Made by a program: the position numbers and the translations under genes
Shown: piece after piece, positions 38,720-47,552 of the stretch
Position numbering within the stretch: position 1 is the first letter of the stretch
Layout of the letters: the number at the start of each line of letters is the position of its first letter
The notes under the pieces: model-generated
Told to the model about the DNA's origin: nothing
The model's input: the letters and a program-made list of their open reading frames with translations, nothing else
Databases searched by the model: none
Origin: Pseudomonas sp. B21-015
GTDB lineage: Bacteria > Pseudomonadota > Gammaproteobacteria > Pseudomonadales > Pseudomonadaceae
Assembly: GCF_024749285.1 (NCBI RefSeq)
Contig: NZ_CP087196.1
Coordinates: 3,534,001-3,598,000, forward strand
Direction of reading: 5' to 3'
Length of the DNA: 64,000 nucleotides

Positions 38720-40147
38720 ATGAGCACAGCAACAATCGGACAGCCCTATAACTATAAGGTCGTCCGCCAATTCGTCGTGGCAACCGTGGTATGGGGTGTC
38801 GTCGGGATGGCGATGGGGGTATGGATCGCTTCGCAACTGGTGTGGCCCGAGATGAACCTCGACCTGCCGTGGACCACCTTCGGCCGCTTGCGCCCGCTGC
38901 ACACCAGCCTGGTGATTTTCGGCTTTGCCGGCAGCGCGCAATTCGCCGCCAGTTATTACGCGGTGCAGCGCACCTGCCAGGTACGGCTGTACTCCGACAA
39001 GCTCGCCGCATTCACCTTTTGGGGCTGGCAATCGGTGATCGTGGTGATGCTGATCACCCTGCCGCTGGGCTACACCACCACCAAGGAATACGCCGAGATC
39101 GAGTTCTCCGGCGCGGTGTGGATGACGGTGGTCTGGGTCGCCTATGCCATCGTGTTCTTCACCACCGTGGTGCAACGCAAGCCCCATCACATCTACGTCG
39201 GCAACTGGTTTTTCGGTGCATTCATCGTGGTGATCGCCATGCTGCACGTGGTCAATCACCTGTCGATTCCGGTGGACTGGTTCAAGTCGTATCCGGTGTA
39301 CTCCGGGGCCACCGACGCCATGGTGCAATGGTGGTACGGGCACAACGCGGTGGGGTTCTTCCTCACCACCGGCTTCCTCGGGATGATGTATTACTTCGTG
39401 CCGAAACAGGTCGGGCGGCCGGTGTATTCCTATCGCTTGTCGATCATGCACTTCTGGGCGCTGATCACCCTGTACATCTGGGCCGGCCCCCACCACTTGC
39501 ACTACACCGCGCTGCCGGACTGGGCGCAGTCGCTGGGCATGGCGATGTCGCTGATTCTGCTGGCGCCGAGCTGGGGCGGGATGATCAACGGCATGATGAC
39601 GCTCTCGGGCGCCTGGCATAAATTGCGCACCGACCCGATCCTGCGCTTTCTGGTGCTGTCCCTGGCCTTCTACGGCATGTCGACCTTCGAAGGGCCGATG
39701 ATGGCGATCAAAACGGTCAACGCCCTCTCCCACTACACCGACTGGACCATCGGCCACGTTCACGCAGGCGCCCTCGGCTGGGTGGCGATGATCACCTTCG
39801 GCGCCATTTACCACATGGTTCCGAAAGTCTTCGGCCGCACGCAAATGCACAGCGTGCCGTTGATCAACCTGCACTTCTGGCTGGCGACCATCGGCACCGT
39901 GCTGTACATCGCCTCGATGTGGGTCAACGGCATCACCCAGGGTTTGATGTGGCGCGCGATCAACGACGACGGCACGCTGACCTACTCGTTCGTCGAAGCC
40001 TTGCAGGCCAGTCATCCGGGGTTTGTGGTGCGCTTTGTCGGCGGGGTGTTCTTCCTCAGCGGCATGTTGCTGATGGCCTACAACGTGTGGCGCACGGTGC
40101 GGGTGGCGGACGTGAAGATGGCCGAACTTGAAGCGCAGTTTGCCTAA
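38720..40147 (+). CDS. ccoN: cbb3-type cytochrome c oxidase subunit I (orphan CcoN)
   Basis: 475 residues from [13 protein letters not shown], preceded by GGAAGAA. It is the catalytic heme-copper subunit with twelve membrane helices. Candidate metal- and heme-binding histidine stretches are visible: [27 protein letters not shown] and [14 protein letters not shown]. The length is standard. No ccoO or ccoP follows, only a short CcoQ-like gene, so it must assemble with O and P subunits encoded elsewhere, as orphan P. aeruginosa CcoN3/CcoN4 do. Such isoforms can change inhibitor tolerance. Confidence 0.95.
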   Translation: MSTATIGQPYNYKVVRQFVVATVVWGVVGMAMGVWIASQLVWPEMNLDLPWTTFGRLRPLHTSLVIFGFAGSAQFAASYYAVQRTCQVRLYSDKLAAFTFWGWQSVIVVMLITLPLGYTTTKEYAEIEFSGAVWMTVVWVAYAIVFFTTVVQRKPHHIYVGNWFFGAFIVVIAMLHVVNHLSIPVDWFKSYPVYSGATDAMVQWWYGHNAVGFFLTTGFLGMMYYFVPKQVGRPVYSYRLSIMHFWALITLYIWAGPHHLHYTALPDWAQSLGMAMSLILLAPSWGGMINGMMTLSGAWHKLRTDPILRFLVLSLAFYGMSTFEGPMMAIKTVNALSHYTDWTIGHVHAGALGWVAMITFGAIYHMVPKVFGRTQMHSVPLINLHFWLATIGTVLYIASMWVNGITQGLMWRAINDDGTLTYSFVEALQASHPGFVVRFVGGVFFLSGMLLMAYNVWRTVRVADVKMAELEAQFA

Positions 40148-40162
40148 GGCAAGGAGCCTGAC

Positions 40163-40384
40163 ATGATCGAGATGGTGTTGAATCTATTGGGTGTTTTTGG
40201 GCTTTGGCTCGCAGTGGAATATTGCCTGAAACACCAGACCGCCGAGAGCCTGGACGATGCCAGCCTGATTCCGTTTGCCGATGACCCCGAGGTGGCGCGG
40301 CGGGTGGAACTGGCCACGGGCAAAACCGTGAAAGCGGTGGCACCGGAAGAGGTGAAGCCGGGTTGGGGCAACCTCGAAATCTGA
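40163..40384 (+). CDS. CcoQ-like small membrane protein
   Basis: 73 residues starting 16 nt after ccoN, with AAGGAG upstream. One N-terminal membrane helix (MVLNLLGVFGLWLAVEYCL) is followed by an acidic cytoplasmic tail (FADDPEVARRVELATGKTV). Size and topology fit a CcoQ/FixQ-type subunit, which stabilises cbb3 oxidase. The tail is longer and less typical than in operon-encoded CcoQ, so the assignment rests largely on position. Confidence 0.65.
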   Translation: MIEMVLNLLGVFGLWLAVEYCLKHQTAESLDDASLIPFADDPEVARRVELATGKTVKAVAPEEVKPGWGNLEI

Positions 40385-40397
40385 GGCACACCCAACC

Positions 40398-40493
40398 CCC
40401 TGTGGGAGCGGGCTTGCCCGCGATGGCGGTTTAACATTCAACATTTGTATCGACTGACACTCCGCAATCGCGGGCAAGCCCGCTCCCGCAGGG
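40398..40493. repeat. REPIN, GCGGGCTTGCCCGC head
   Basis: CCTGTGGGAGCGGGCTTGCC and GGGCAAGCCCGCTCCCGCAG inverted, with the TTCAACATT-type spacer, between convergent genes. Confidence 0.9.
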
Positions 40494-40515
40494 TTGAGTG
40501 TCGATCACATGGGCA

Positions 40516-41010
40516 TTAACTCCGCTCGCGTGGAATCAGACTCTGCAGTTGCTGCGCCAGGAAGTTCGCATCGAAGGCAAAGGTATCCGGGTCTTTCAAA
40601 CCATTGGTCTTGCGCCACTGCCAACTGCTGGACGGTGGCAGGCACACCAGCGAAATGCTGCCATAACGCGCGGCGGTCAAGCCCATCACGGCCAGGGAAA
40701 TCTGCCCCCCCGCGCCCATCACGTCCGGCACGAACTCCACCGGTTTGCCGGCGATGACGATGCTCAGTTTTTCGGTCTTGAACGTCGACGTCTCGACCGG
40801 CACGCTCGACCCGGACGCGACATACGCCTCGCGGCTCACCTCCAGCAGGTTCGGCGCCAGGACCGGTGCCAGCCACTGCTGGATCTGATCGAACAACTCA
40901 CCAATGCGCGTCGCCCACACGGCCGATTGCGACTCAAACAGTTGCTTCTTGTGCGCTTCGCTTTCTGCGTAGTGGCGAAGCATCTCGCCCAGTTGCTGTA
41001 CGTCATCCAT
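40516..41010 (-). CDS. Conserved-looking hypothetical protein
   Basis: 164 residues from MDDVQQLGEMLRHYAES, preceded by AAGGAAC; a 20-residue in-frame extension is unlikely. The N-terminal half is helical and rich in Gln/Glu (HKKQLFESQSAVWATRIGEL, FDQIQQWLAPVL). The C-terminal half is beta-rich (FKTEKLSIVIAGKPVEFVP, GSISLVCLPPSSSWQWRKT). No signal peptide or membrane segment. I do not recognise the family. Normal codon use and a clear ribosome site support it as real. Confidence 0.75.
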   Translation of the reverse strand: MDDVQQLGEMLRHYAESEAHKKQLFESQSAVWATRIGELFDQIQQWLAPVLAPNLLEVSREAYVASGSSVPVETSTFKTEKLSIVIAGKPVEFVPDVMGAGGQISLAVMGLTAARYGSISLVCLPPSSSWQWRKTNGLKDPDTFAFDANFLAQQLQSLIPRERS

Positions 41011-41080
41011 TGCGGTGTTCCTTTGGTTGAAGCGGTGCTGCGGACTTTGAGCATGGCAGATGCGCGCCACAGGCGTACGA

Positions 41081-41857
41081 CTAAAAGCGTAAACGGTATT
41101 GGCGGGGGGTCATGGCCAAGTGTTTGCGAAAGGCACTGCCCATGTGGGACTGATGGGCGAAGCCGACATCCAGCGCGATAGCGGCCAAGGGTAGATCAGT
41201 GCGTTCGATCATCCTTCGTGCCGCCTGAAGTCGCACTTCAATGAGGTAAGCGTGGGGCGTCAGGCCGATAGCCCGGGTGAAATCGCGCAGAAAACGCAGT
41301 TCGTTGTGCCCGTAGGTGGCAGCCAATTGTTCCAGTGTCAGAGGTTGCTGGAACTGCTCGGCGATCTGCTCCATGACTCGGGCGAAGGCCTTCGGCGTGG
41401 CACGCTGCGTTGTATCGGCTTTCGCATTCGCTACACCCACCAGAGCCACGGCACATTGCTCAAGGGCCAGCACGTCGGGTTGCGTGGCGAGCAACTGACG
41501 CCGTACCTCTCGCGCCAGGGCCAGCGCACGTCGATTGCCGCAAGACTGCACGCGATGGGCCACGGCGGGTAACTGTTCGCAGGCAAACGGCTCGTTCAGC
41601 CGCATCAGCAGATACTCACCACCGGTGGCCGATTCGGAAAACACTTCCACGCCGACCGGCGTGTACGCCAATACACCTGGCCAGGTATCGAAATCCGTCC
41701 GTCGGTCAGAATCGATCGCGTGCACGCCTTGCTGACGCTCCAGCGTCACCCCGAGGGTTTGCGACTGTGCCGGATCACGGGCGCTGTACGCCGCACGGGG
41801 CAAGAGTTGCAAGCAGACTTTGCCGCCCGGCAGGTACTGGCTCAGCACACCGGGCAT
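41081..41857 (-). CDS. AraC family transcriptional regulator
   Basis: 258 residues from MPGVLSQYLPGGK (a longer start at 41920 lacks a ribosome site). The C-terminal 100 residues are the double helix-turn-helix of AraC/XylS: AATYGHNELRFLRDFTRAIG, YLIEVRLQAARRMIERTDLP, IALDVGFAHQSHMGSAFRKH and MTPRQYRLRF. The N-terminal region resembles a cupin-like sensor (VYAYTPVGVEVF-type strands). It is divergent from the racemase gene with a gap under 80 bp, so that gene is a likely target. Confidence 0.88.
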   Translation of the reverse strand: MPGVLSQYLPGGKVCLQLLPRAAYSARDPAQSQTLGVTLERQQGVHAIDSDRRTDFDTWPGVLAYTPVGVEVFSESATGGEYLLMRLNEPFACEQLPAVAHRVQSCGNRRALALAREVRRQLLATQPDVLALEQCAVALVGVANAKADTTQRATPKAFARVMEQIAEQFQQPLTLEQLAATYGHNELRFLRDFTRAIGLTPHAYLIEVRLQAARRMIERTDLPLAAIALDVGFAHQSHMGSAFRKHLAMTPRQYRLRF

Positions 41858-41935
41858 GTGAAATTTTCTGATAGATCGGTACAAGGATCCACTGGACACT
41901 CTCTTGCAAGGGTTTGCCATTCACAGGAGCACGAC

Positions 41936-42628
41936 ATGCGCACCATCGGCCTTATCGGCGGCATGAGCTGGGAGTCCAGCGCCGAATATTACCGCCTCAT
42001 CAACCAGCAAGTACGCGATCGCCTGGGGCCATTGCGTTCGGCGAAATTGCTAATGTACAGCGTCGACTTCGGCCCTGTCGAACAGGCCCAGCACGCCGGG
42101 CGCTGGGACGATGCGGCGGCGATTCTGGTGGATGCCGCGCGACGGCTGGAGACTGGCGGTGCCGAGTGCGTGGTGCTGTGTACCAACACCATGCACAAGG
42201 TGGCCGGGCAGATTCAGACGGCGATCGATATTCCGCTCCTGCACATTGCCGACCCGGCCGGTCAGGCGGCACTGGACGCCGGTGCGCTGCGGGTGGGGTT
42301 TCTGGGCACTGCATTCACCATGGAGCAGGACTTTCTCAAGGAGCGTCTGACGGCCAAAGGCCTGACGGTGCTGGTGCCGGAGGCCGAGGAGCGTCAGGCC
42401 GTGCACCGGATCATCTACGATGAGTTGTGCGTCGGGCTGATCAGCGAGGCCTCACGCCGGGTCTATCAACGGGTAATCGAATCCCTGACCGAACGCGGCG
42501 CCCAGGCAATCATCCTCGGCTGCACCGAAATCGGCCTGCTGATCAAACCCGAACACAGCGCCCTGCCCTTGCTCGACACCACCGAGCTGCACGCACAGGC
42601 GGCGGTGGCGTTCGCGTTGGGCGACTGA
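41936..42628 (+). CDS. Aspartate/glutamate racemase family protein
   Basis: 230 residues from MRTIGLIGGMSWESS with an AGGAG site. It is a two-domain cofactor-independent racemase. Two catalytic cysteines are present, in VVLCTNTMH and ILGCTEIGLL. The GGMSWESSAEYY start is typical of the YgeA-like amino acid racemase group. Substrate not determined. Probably controlled by the divergent AraC regulator. Confidence 0.92.
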   Translation: MRTIGLIGGMSWESSAEYYRLINQQVRDRLGPLRSAKLLMYSVDFGPVEQAQHAGRWDDAAAILVDAARRLETGGAECVVLCTNTMHKVAGQIQTAIDIPLLHIADPAGQAALDAGALRVGFLGTAFTMEQDFLKERLTAKGLTVLVPEAEERQAVHRIIYDELCVGLISEASRRVYQRVIESLTERGAQAIILGCTEIGLLIKPEHSALPLLDTTELHAQAAVAFALGD

Positions 42629-42695
42629 CTCAATCGGCTTTGGCCTGATGCCGGCCAAGTCAAGCCACGCTCCCACAGGATTTTCGTCGCTCAAA

Positions 42696-43223
42696 TTACT
42701 GGCATTGAGCCGAGGGCGTGCGACGCAGGCGCGCCATGCTCAGGGTATCGACCAGCCGACCGTCACGCACGGCGTAATCGCGAAACAGGCCTTCGGTCTC
42801 GAAGCCGAATTTCTGGTACAGCCCGATGGCGGCTTCATTGTCGGCGTACACCGACAGCTCGACCCGTTGCAGGTTCATCCAGTTATCGGCGATGTCCAGC
42901 GCTGCTGCCAGCAGTTTCGAACCGACGCCCTTGCCCTGCCACGCCACGGCGACCCCCATGCCGAAGCTGCCGGCGTGGCTGCGACGGATTCGCGAAAACT
43001 GCTCAAGGCCAATGTTGCCGATGACCGAGCCCTGGTGCAGCGCCACCAGTTTCACCGCGCGTTCGTTGTCCGCCATCAGGCGTTGGCGCCAGACCTCGGT
43101 GGACTGAAACGGCATTTGCAGCACCTGCCGGGCCACGGCCGGATCGTTGTAGAGCGCGGTGATGCCCTCGATGTGGGATTCGTTGAAACGTTCGAGGTGA
43201 ATGGCGGGGTCGTGGTCGGGCAT
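42696..43223 (-). CDS. GNAT family N-acetyltransferase
   Basis: 175 residues. Acetyl-CoA-binding motif A is visible as GMGVAVAWQGKGVGSKLLAA (Q-x-x-G-x-G). Later, VELSVYADNEAAIGLYQKFG and FETEGLFRDYAVRDG are the conserved C-terminal GNAT elements of RimJ/RimL- or SpeG-like enzymes. Acceptor unknown. Single-gene unit. Confidence 0.9.
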   Translation of the reverse strand: MPDHDPAIHLERFNESHIEGITALYNDPAVARQVLQMPFQSTEVWRQRLMADNERAVKLVALHQGSVIGNIGLEQFSRIRRSHAGSFGMGVAVAWQGKGVGSKLLAAALDIADNWMNLQRVELSVYADNEAAIGLYQKFGFETEGLFRDYAVRDGRLVDTLSMARLRRTPSAQCQ

Positions 43224-43295
43224 GGCGGTGTTCGTCCTTGATCGGTGTGTGGCCGATCACTCTAAACCGCGATCCCCATGAGTGGCGAGATCAAA

Positions 43296-43387
43296 ATGTG
43301 GGAGCGGGCTTGCTCGCGAATGCGGTGTGTCATTCAACATCCATGTCGACTGAATAACCGCTTTCGCGAGCAAGCCCGCTCCCACAT
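43296..43387. repeat. REPIN, GCGGGCTTGCTCGCGAA head
   Basis: ATGTGGGAGCGGGCTTGCTC and GAGCAAGCCCGCTCCCACAT, inverted around the usual CATTCAACATCCATG spacer. Confidence 0.9.
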
Positions 43388-43443
43388 GGATCTGTGTCAA
43401 TTCTGGATCCGCAGTGCTGCGATCTTTTGATCTTGATGGCAGG

Positions 43444-44421
43444 CTACTCAAACCACTCCCGCCGCTCGCTGAAGGTGTTGTGGATCAGCTCGACGATCCC
43501 CTGCACTTCGGCCTCATTCCGGGAGTCGGCATTGACCGCCATCCACACCTGGCGCTGCATCGGTTGGTGGAAGAGCCCGGGCAACGCCAACAACCCCCGG
43601 TCGAACTGGCTCATGTAGTGCGGTAGCAAACCGATGCAGGCGCTGCAACGGATCATCTCCAGCATCAGCTCATAGGAATGCAACTGCACCACCCCCGCCA
43701 GGCGCTGCTCCAGCAGACTGTTCCACGGCCCGAAGGCGGCGACCTGGCGGTGCTGCTGCCATTGCACCAACATGAAATCGGCCAAGTCACCCAGGCTGTC
43801 CGGCCGGGCCGCGACCCGCGAATAACGCTTGGCGATGTGCGGCAGATAGTCCAGCCGCGCGAGTCGCCGGGGTTCGCTGACGGCGAAACTGGGGCCTGGC
43901 AACGGCGAATCGGTGCCCGCCAGCCACACCACCACATCGGCGCTGATGGCTTGCAGGGACAGTTCGCTGTCCAGGGAGATGATGTCCAGGCGCACGCTGG
44001 CATTGCGCCGCAGCAGCGAGACCAGGTCGCGCCCGAGGATGTCATGCAAGATTGACTCGGCGACGGCCAAGCGAATCAATGGCTGTTCGATCACCGGCAA
44101 ATCGCGTTCATGGGCCAGGGCAATCAACTGCGCCTGAAGCTGCAAACCGTCGCGGCTGAGGGCAAAGCCATTGCCCGAATGGCTGAACAGCGAACACTGC
44201 AGTTGTGCTTCCAGTTGCGCCAAATGTTTACGCAACTGGGTCGACTTGATGTTGAGGCTGCGGGCCGCTTGCATGAAACAGCCGCAACGGGCGCTGACCC
44301 TGAAAGACTGCACCAGCAGCGGATCGATTCCGGCTATCCGTGAGTGCAAGGATGGGTTCTGTTCTACGGGCCAACGGTACTCGGCCACGCCCTGACGCCC
44401 GGTGGATTCCATGAATGACAT
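43444..44421 (-). CDS. LysR family transcriptional regulator
   Basis: 325 residues, with AGGGAG upstream of the ATG. Residues 30-90 hold the LysR winged helix (RVSARCGCFMQAARSLNIKS, LRKHLAQLEAQLQCSLFSHS). The rest is the periplasmic-binding-like effector domain (IRLAVAESILHDILGRDLVS). The N-terminus before the helix is about 30 residues longer than usual. No target operon is adjacent in divergent orientation; the regulon is unknown. Confidence 0.88.
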   Translation of the reverse strand: MSFMESTGRQGVAEYRWPVEQNPSLHSRIAGIDPLLVQSFRVSARCGCFMQAARSLNIKSTQLRKHLAQLEAQLQCSLFSHSGNGFALSRDGLQLQAQLIALAHERDLPVIEQPLIRLAVAESILHDILGRDLVSLLRRNASVRLDIISLDSELSLQAISADVVVWLAGTDSPLPGPSFAVSEPRRLARLDYLPHIAKRYSRVAARPDSLGDLADFMLVQWQQHRQVAAFGPWNSLLEQRLAGVVQLHSYELMLEMIRCSACIGLLPHYMSQFDRGLLALPGLFHQPMQRQVWMAVNADSRNEAEVQGIVELIHNTFSERREWFE

Positions 44422-44548
44422 TGATGACTCCCTGTCTGTCGATCTGTCCTTGAGCGTTCATCCTGCTGACCGTTCATGAACCTGATGTGACAGCCGGAAA
44501 AAACGGATCAGCCGTCCAAGGCGCGGAACCTGTGGGAGCGGACTTGAA

Positions 44549-44989
44549 TCAACCGCCGGGCGCTTGTCGAAAACTCACTGCCAGACGATTCCAGCTGTTG
44601 ATGGTGCTGACGGCCATAGTCAGGTCAACCAGTTCGCCTTCGCTGAACTGCGCCCGGGCCAGTGCGTAAACGTCATCGGGCACATGGCTTTCCGCAAGCA
44701 GGGTCACCGCTTCGGTCCAGGCCAGGGCCGCCCGCTCCCGAGGGCTGAAGAAGCCGCTGTCGCGCCAGACCACGACCGCATACAGCCGGCGATCGGTCTC
44801 GCCGAAACGGCGCGCGTCCACCGAGTGCATGTCGGTGCAGAAGGCGCAGCCATTAAGCTGCGAGGCACGGATTTTGATCAGGTTCAACAAGGCCGGCTCG
44901 ATGCTCAGGTCGCGGGTCAAGGCCTCCATGGCGATCATGGCTTTCATCGCTTTGGGCGATGCGTTGTAGTAGTCCAGGCGGGAGTTCAT
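44549..44989 (-). CDS. Carboxymuconolactone decarboxylase family (AhpD-like) protein
   Basis: 146 residues from MNSRLDYYNASPKAM with GAGGT upstream. It carries the AhpD-type redox motif NGCAFCTDMHSVDAR (CxxC with following His), suggesting alkylhydroperoxidase or disulfide-reductase activity rather than decarboxylation. A helical all-alpha fold follows. It is divergent from the MocR regulator at 45193, with 203 bp between. Confidence 0.92.
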   Translation of the reverse strand: MNSRLDYYNASPKAMKAMIAMEALTRDLSIEPALLNLIKIRASQLNGCAFCTDMHSVDARRFGETDRRLYAVVVWRDSGFFSPRERAALAWTEAVTLLAESHVPDDVYALARAQFSEGELVDLTMAVSTINSWNRLAVSFRQAPGG

Positions 44990-45192
44990 GGGGCGACCTC
45001 GCGGATAGGATAGGTGACTCCAAGGTAGAGGCTGCCCCACGATCGTCACAGGTCCAATTCGACGAAAAAGCCGTGGACCGCCCGGTAAAAGGCCAATCGG
45101 AGGTTTTTCGCCCACGCAACTTCTGCACGGCCGTGCATGCGGGTAATCTGGCGCGACGCACAGTCGCCTCAACGCCCAGGAGCCCCGCCGGT

Positions 45193-46626
45193 ATGGAACT
45201 TCATGTTGTCATCAACGGCCGCAAGGACCTGGCAGGCCAGTTGTACCGGCAACTGCGCAGCGCCATCGAGTCCGGCCGTCTGGCAGCCGGGACGCAGCTG
45301 CCGCCCAGCCGTTTGCTGGCTGAACAACTGGGAATTTCGCGCAAGACCATTTCCGACACGTATGCACAACTGACCTACGAAAACTTCCTCACCGGGGTGA
45401 TCGGCAAAGGCACTTACGTCAATGCCCGGGCGGCGAAAATCGTCCGCAAGCAGAGTCATTCGGAGCTGGCCAGCTTTGAGGTCATTGAAAGCTGGCGCAA
45501 CCTGCCAACATTCTTGCGCCACCCGACGCTGGAAGGCTCGCTGCGTTACGATTTCATCGGTGGCGCCACCGGGAAAGGCCAGTTTCCGCAGGACGATTGG
45601 CGCCGCTGCACTTCCCATGCCTTGCGCCAGATTGCCGGTTCCAAGGGCTTCTACAGCCTGCCCGAAGGCTTGCCGGCGCTTCGCAATGCGATCGCGCGGC
45701 ACATCGCGTTTTCCCGTGGGGTCAATTGTCAGGACGAGGACGTGGTGGTGTGCAACGGCGCGCAGCAGGCGCTGGACCTGATTTCCCGGGTGTTGACCCA
45801 ACCGGGCAGCCTCGTGGCCATGGAAGACCCCGGTTACCCGCCCGCTCGTCTGTTATTCGCAACCCATGGCGCGACGGTGGTCGGCGTACCGGTGGATGCG
45901 CAAGGCATTCAGGTCGAGCACATTCCCGATGGCACCCGGCTGATTTACGTCACCCCGTCCCACCAGTTCCCCTTGGGCATGCCCATGAGCCAGGCCCGGC
46001 GCGAAGCCCTGCTCGCGCGCGCCCACGAACTGGGGGCGATCCTCATCGAGGACGACTATGACAGCGAATTCCGCTACGAAGGCCGGCCCACCAACTCGCT
46101 GCAAAGCCTGGATCAGCGCGGCATCGTTGCCTACGTCGGCACCTTCTCGAAAACCCTGTTGCCAGAGTTGCGGCTCGGGTATGCGATTTTACCGCCGGCG
46201 ATTCTCGAAGCGGTGATCCGCGCCAAACAGCTCACCGACATGCACACCTCCACCCTGCCCCAATGGGCGCTGGCCAAGTTCATCGCCGAGGGCTGCCTGC
46301 TCAAGCACATCCGGCGCTGCCATACGATCTACGCCGGGCGCCGGGAGCGGATTCTGGCGCGCATGGCGGGCGACCTTTCGCCGTGGTTCGAGGCGGTGCC
46401 GACCACGGCCGGGTTCCACATGGCGGTGCTGTGCAAAGTGCCGGTGGATATTCCATTGGTGATCGAATTGGCAAAAAAAGTCGAAGTGGGGCTCTATGCC
46501 CTGGACGGTTTCTATTACCAACAAGCGCCACGGGCCGGGCTTTTCCTGGGGTTCGGGGCGATCGAAACCCTGGACATCGACATCGCCCTGGACCGTTTGC
46601 GGGACATTCTGCAGCAGGTCGGCTGA
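45193..46626 (+). CDS. MocR/PdxR-type regulator (GntR + aminotransferase domain)
   Basis: 477 residues from MELHVVINGRKDLAG, AGGAG about 11 nt upstream. N-terminal GntR winged helix (LYRQLRSAIESGRLAAGTQL, LGISRKTISDTYAQLTYENF). The aminotransferase-like domain has CNGAQQALDL, TPSHQFPLGMPMSQ, IEDDYDSEFRYEG and the PLP lysine in GTFSKTLLPELRLGY. This layout is close to PdxR but no pdx genes are beside it. The likely target is the divergent AhpD-like gene. Confidence 0.92.
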   Translation: MELHVVINGRKDLAGQLYRQLRSAIESGRLAAGTQLPPSRLLAEQLGISRKTISDTYAQLTYENFLTGVIGKGTYVNARAAKIVRKQSHSELASFEVIESWRNLPTFLRHPTLEGSLRYDFIGGATGKGQFPQDDWRRCTSHALRQIAGSKGFYSLPEGLPALRNAIARHIAFSRGVNCQDEDVVVCNGAQQALDLISRVLTQPGSLVAMEDPGYPPARLLFATHGATVVGVPVDAQGIQVEHIPDGTRLIYVTPSHQFPLGMPMSQARREALLARAHELGAILIEDDYDSEFRYEGRPTNSLQSLDQRGIVAYVGTFSKTLLPELRLGYAILPPAILEAVIRAKQLTDMHTSTLPQWALAKFIAEGCLLKHIRRCHTIYAGRRERILARMAGDLSPWFEAVPTTAGFHMAVLCKVPVDIPLVIELAKKVEVGLYALDGFYYQQAPRAGLFLGFGAIETLDIDIALDRLRDILQQVG

Positions 46627-46749
46627 CAGATTGGTCTGCGGCTTTATCCAGCGATTGGCTATTGGCGGCCTGGGGGGGCAGGCCTATCCTTGATGGGCGT
46701 TATCCCTCAATGAGCAGGATTCGTCCGGCCTGATTCAGGAGTGTGAACA

Positions 46750-47043
46750 ATGCCCAACGAAGTGATCAACACCGTAAAGGTGCAGGCTGCCGCCGGCCGC
46801 TCGGACGAACTGGGTCAGCAACTGCAAAAGATTGTCGATACCCTGCGCGAACTTCCGGGCTGTGACTCCTACATGGTCGACCGCTGCCCCGAGGACGACA
46901 CCTGCTGGACGGTCAGCGCTCGCTGGCAATCGGAAGCGGCCATGCAGGCGCATTTCAACTGCCCTGAAGCGCAAGGCTTTATCGGCCTGATCGACAACCG
47001 ACTGGCCAACGCCGTCGACTTCGACAGTTTTCCAATCGTCTGA
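46750..47043 (+). CDS. Antibiotic biosynthesis monooxygenase (ABM) domain protein
   Basis: 97 residues with an upstream AGGAG. A single ABM ferredoxin-like domain: VNTVKVQAAAGRSDELGQQL-type start, LRELPGCDSYMVDRCPEDD, and TVSARWQSEAAMQAHFN. Members are small cofactorless monooxygenases or heme/quinone-binding proteins. Role here unknown. Confidence 0.9.
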   Translation: MPNEVINTVKVQAAAGRSDELGQQLQKIVDTLRELPGCDSYMVDRCPEDDTCWTVSARWQSEAAMQAHFNCPEAQGFIGLIDNRLANAVDFDSFPIV

Positions 47044-47050
47044 CAAACAC

Positions 47051-47186
47051 CTGTGGCGAGGGAGCTTGCTCCCGCTCGTCTGCGCAGCAGACGTAAATCC
47101 GGCGAACGCAGTCTGCCTGGTCCTGCGCGTCCAGCGGTTTTGGGGGCCGCTGCGCAACCCAGCGGGAGCAAGCTCCCTCGCCACAG
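47051..47186. repeat. REPIN, GTGGCGAGGGAGCTTGCTCCC type, long spacer
   Basis: CTGTGGCGAGGGAGCTTGCT and AGCAAGCTCCCTCGCCACAG invert around about 95 bp that hold further complementary arms (GTCTGCGCAGCAGAC). It lies between the ABM gene and the truncated cupin gene. Confidence 0.88.
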
Positions 47187-47314
47187 TTCATCGCCCTTTA
47201 GCCCTGCGGCGCTCTGTGATTGGCCCCCTCACCTTCCCGAAAACTGGCTGTTTGATTGCCCGATAGCGCGCCCTACTGTGGTCCCTGACGACTCACCACC
47301 TCAGGTAATCAACC

Positions 47315-47485
47315 ATGAATGCGCTTCGTTTTTTTGCTGCCCCTCTCGCCGCCCTGACGCTGTGCGTTTCAGCCTCGGCTTTCGCCCACGAAACCGCAGC
47401 CCCGACAGAAAAAGTCACCATCCTGCAGGACCAGATGCTGAAAAACGCCCCCGGCAAAAAAGCCTTGATGATCGAAGTCGATTAC
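47315..47485 (+). pseudogene. Truncated cupin-type exported protein (5' fragment only)
   Basis: 57 codons encode a signal peptide (MNALRFFAAPLAALTLCVSA, cleavage near AFA-HET) and the start of a periplasmic cupin protein, VTILQDQMLKNAPGKKALMI and EVDY. Intact relatives, as I remember them, continue with a proline-rich turn and the His-containing cupin barrel. Here the sequence instead runs into the A-tract of the gdhB terminator, and the open frame then continues as antisense gdhB. The metal-binding histidines are missing, so the gene is probably dead. Confidence 0.7.
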
Positions 47486-47501
47486 CACAAAGCCTTCAGA
47501 C

Positions 47502-47538
47502 AAAAAAAAGCCCCATCTCTTTCGAGACGGGGCTTTTT
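47502..47538 (-). terminator. Intrinsic terminator of gdhB
   Basis: On the minus strand, AGCCCCGTCTC-GAAA-GAGATGGGGCT is followed by a run of eight T. It begins 14 nt after the gdhB stop codon. A T-run also exists on the other strand, so it could work both ways. Confidence 0.92.
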
Positions 47539-47552
47539 CATTCAACGCCTGA

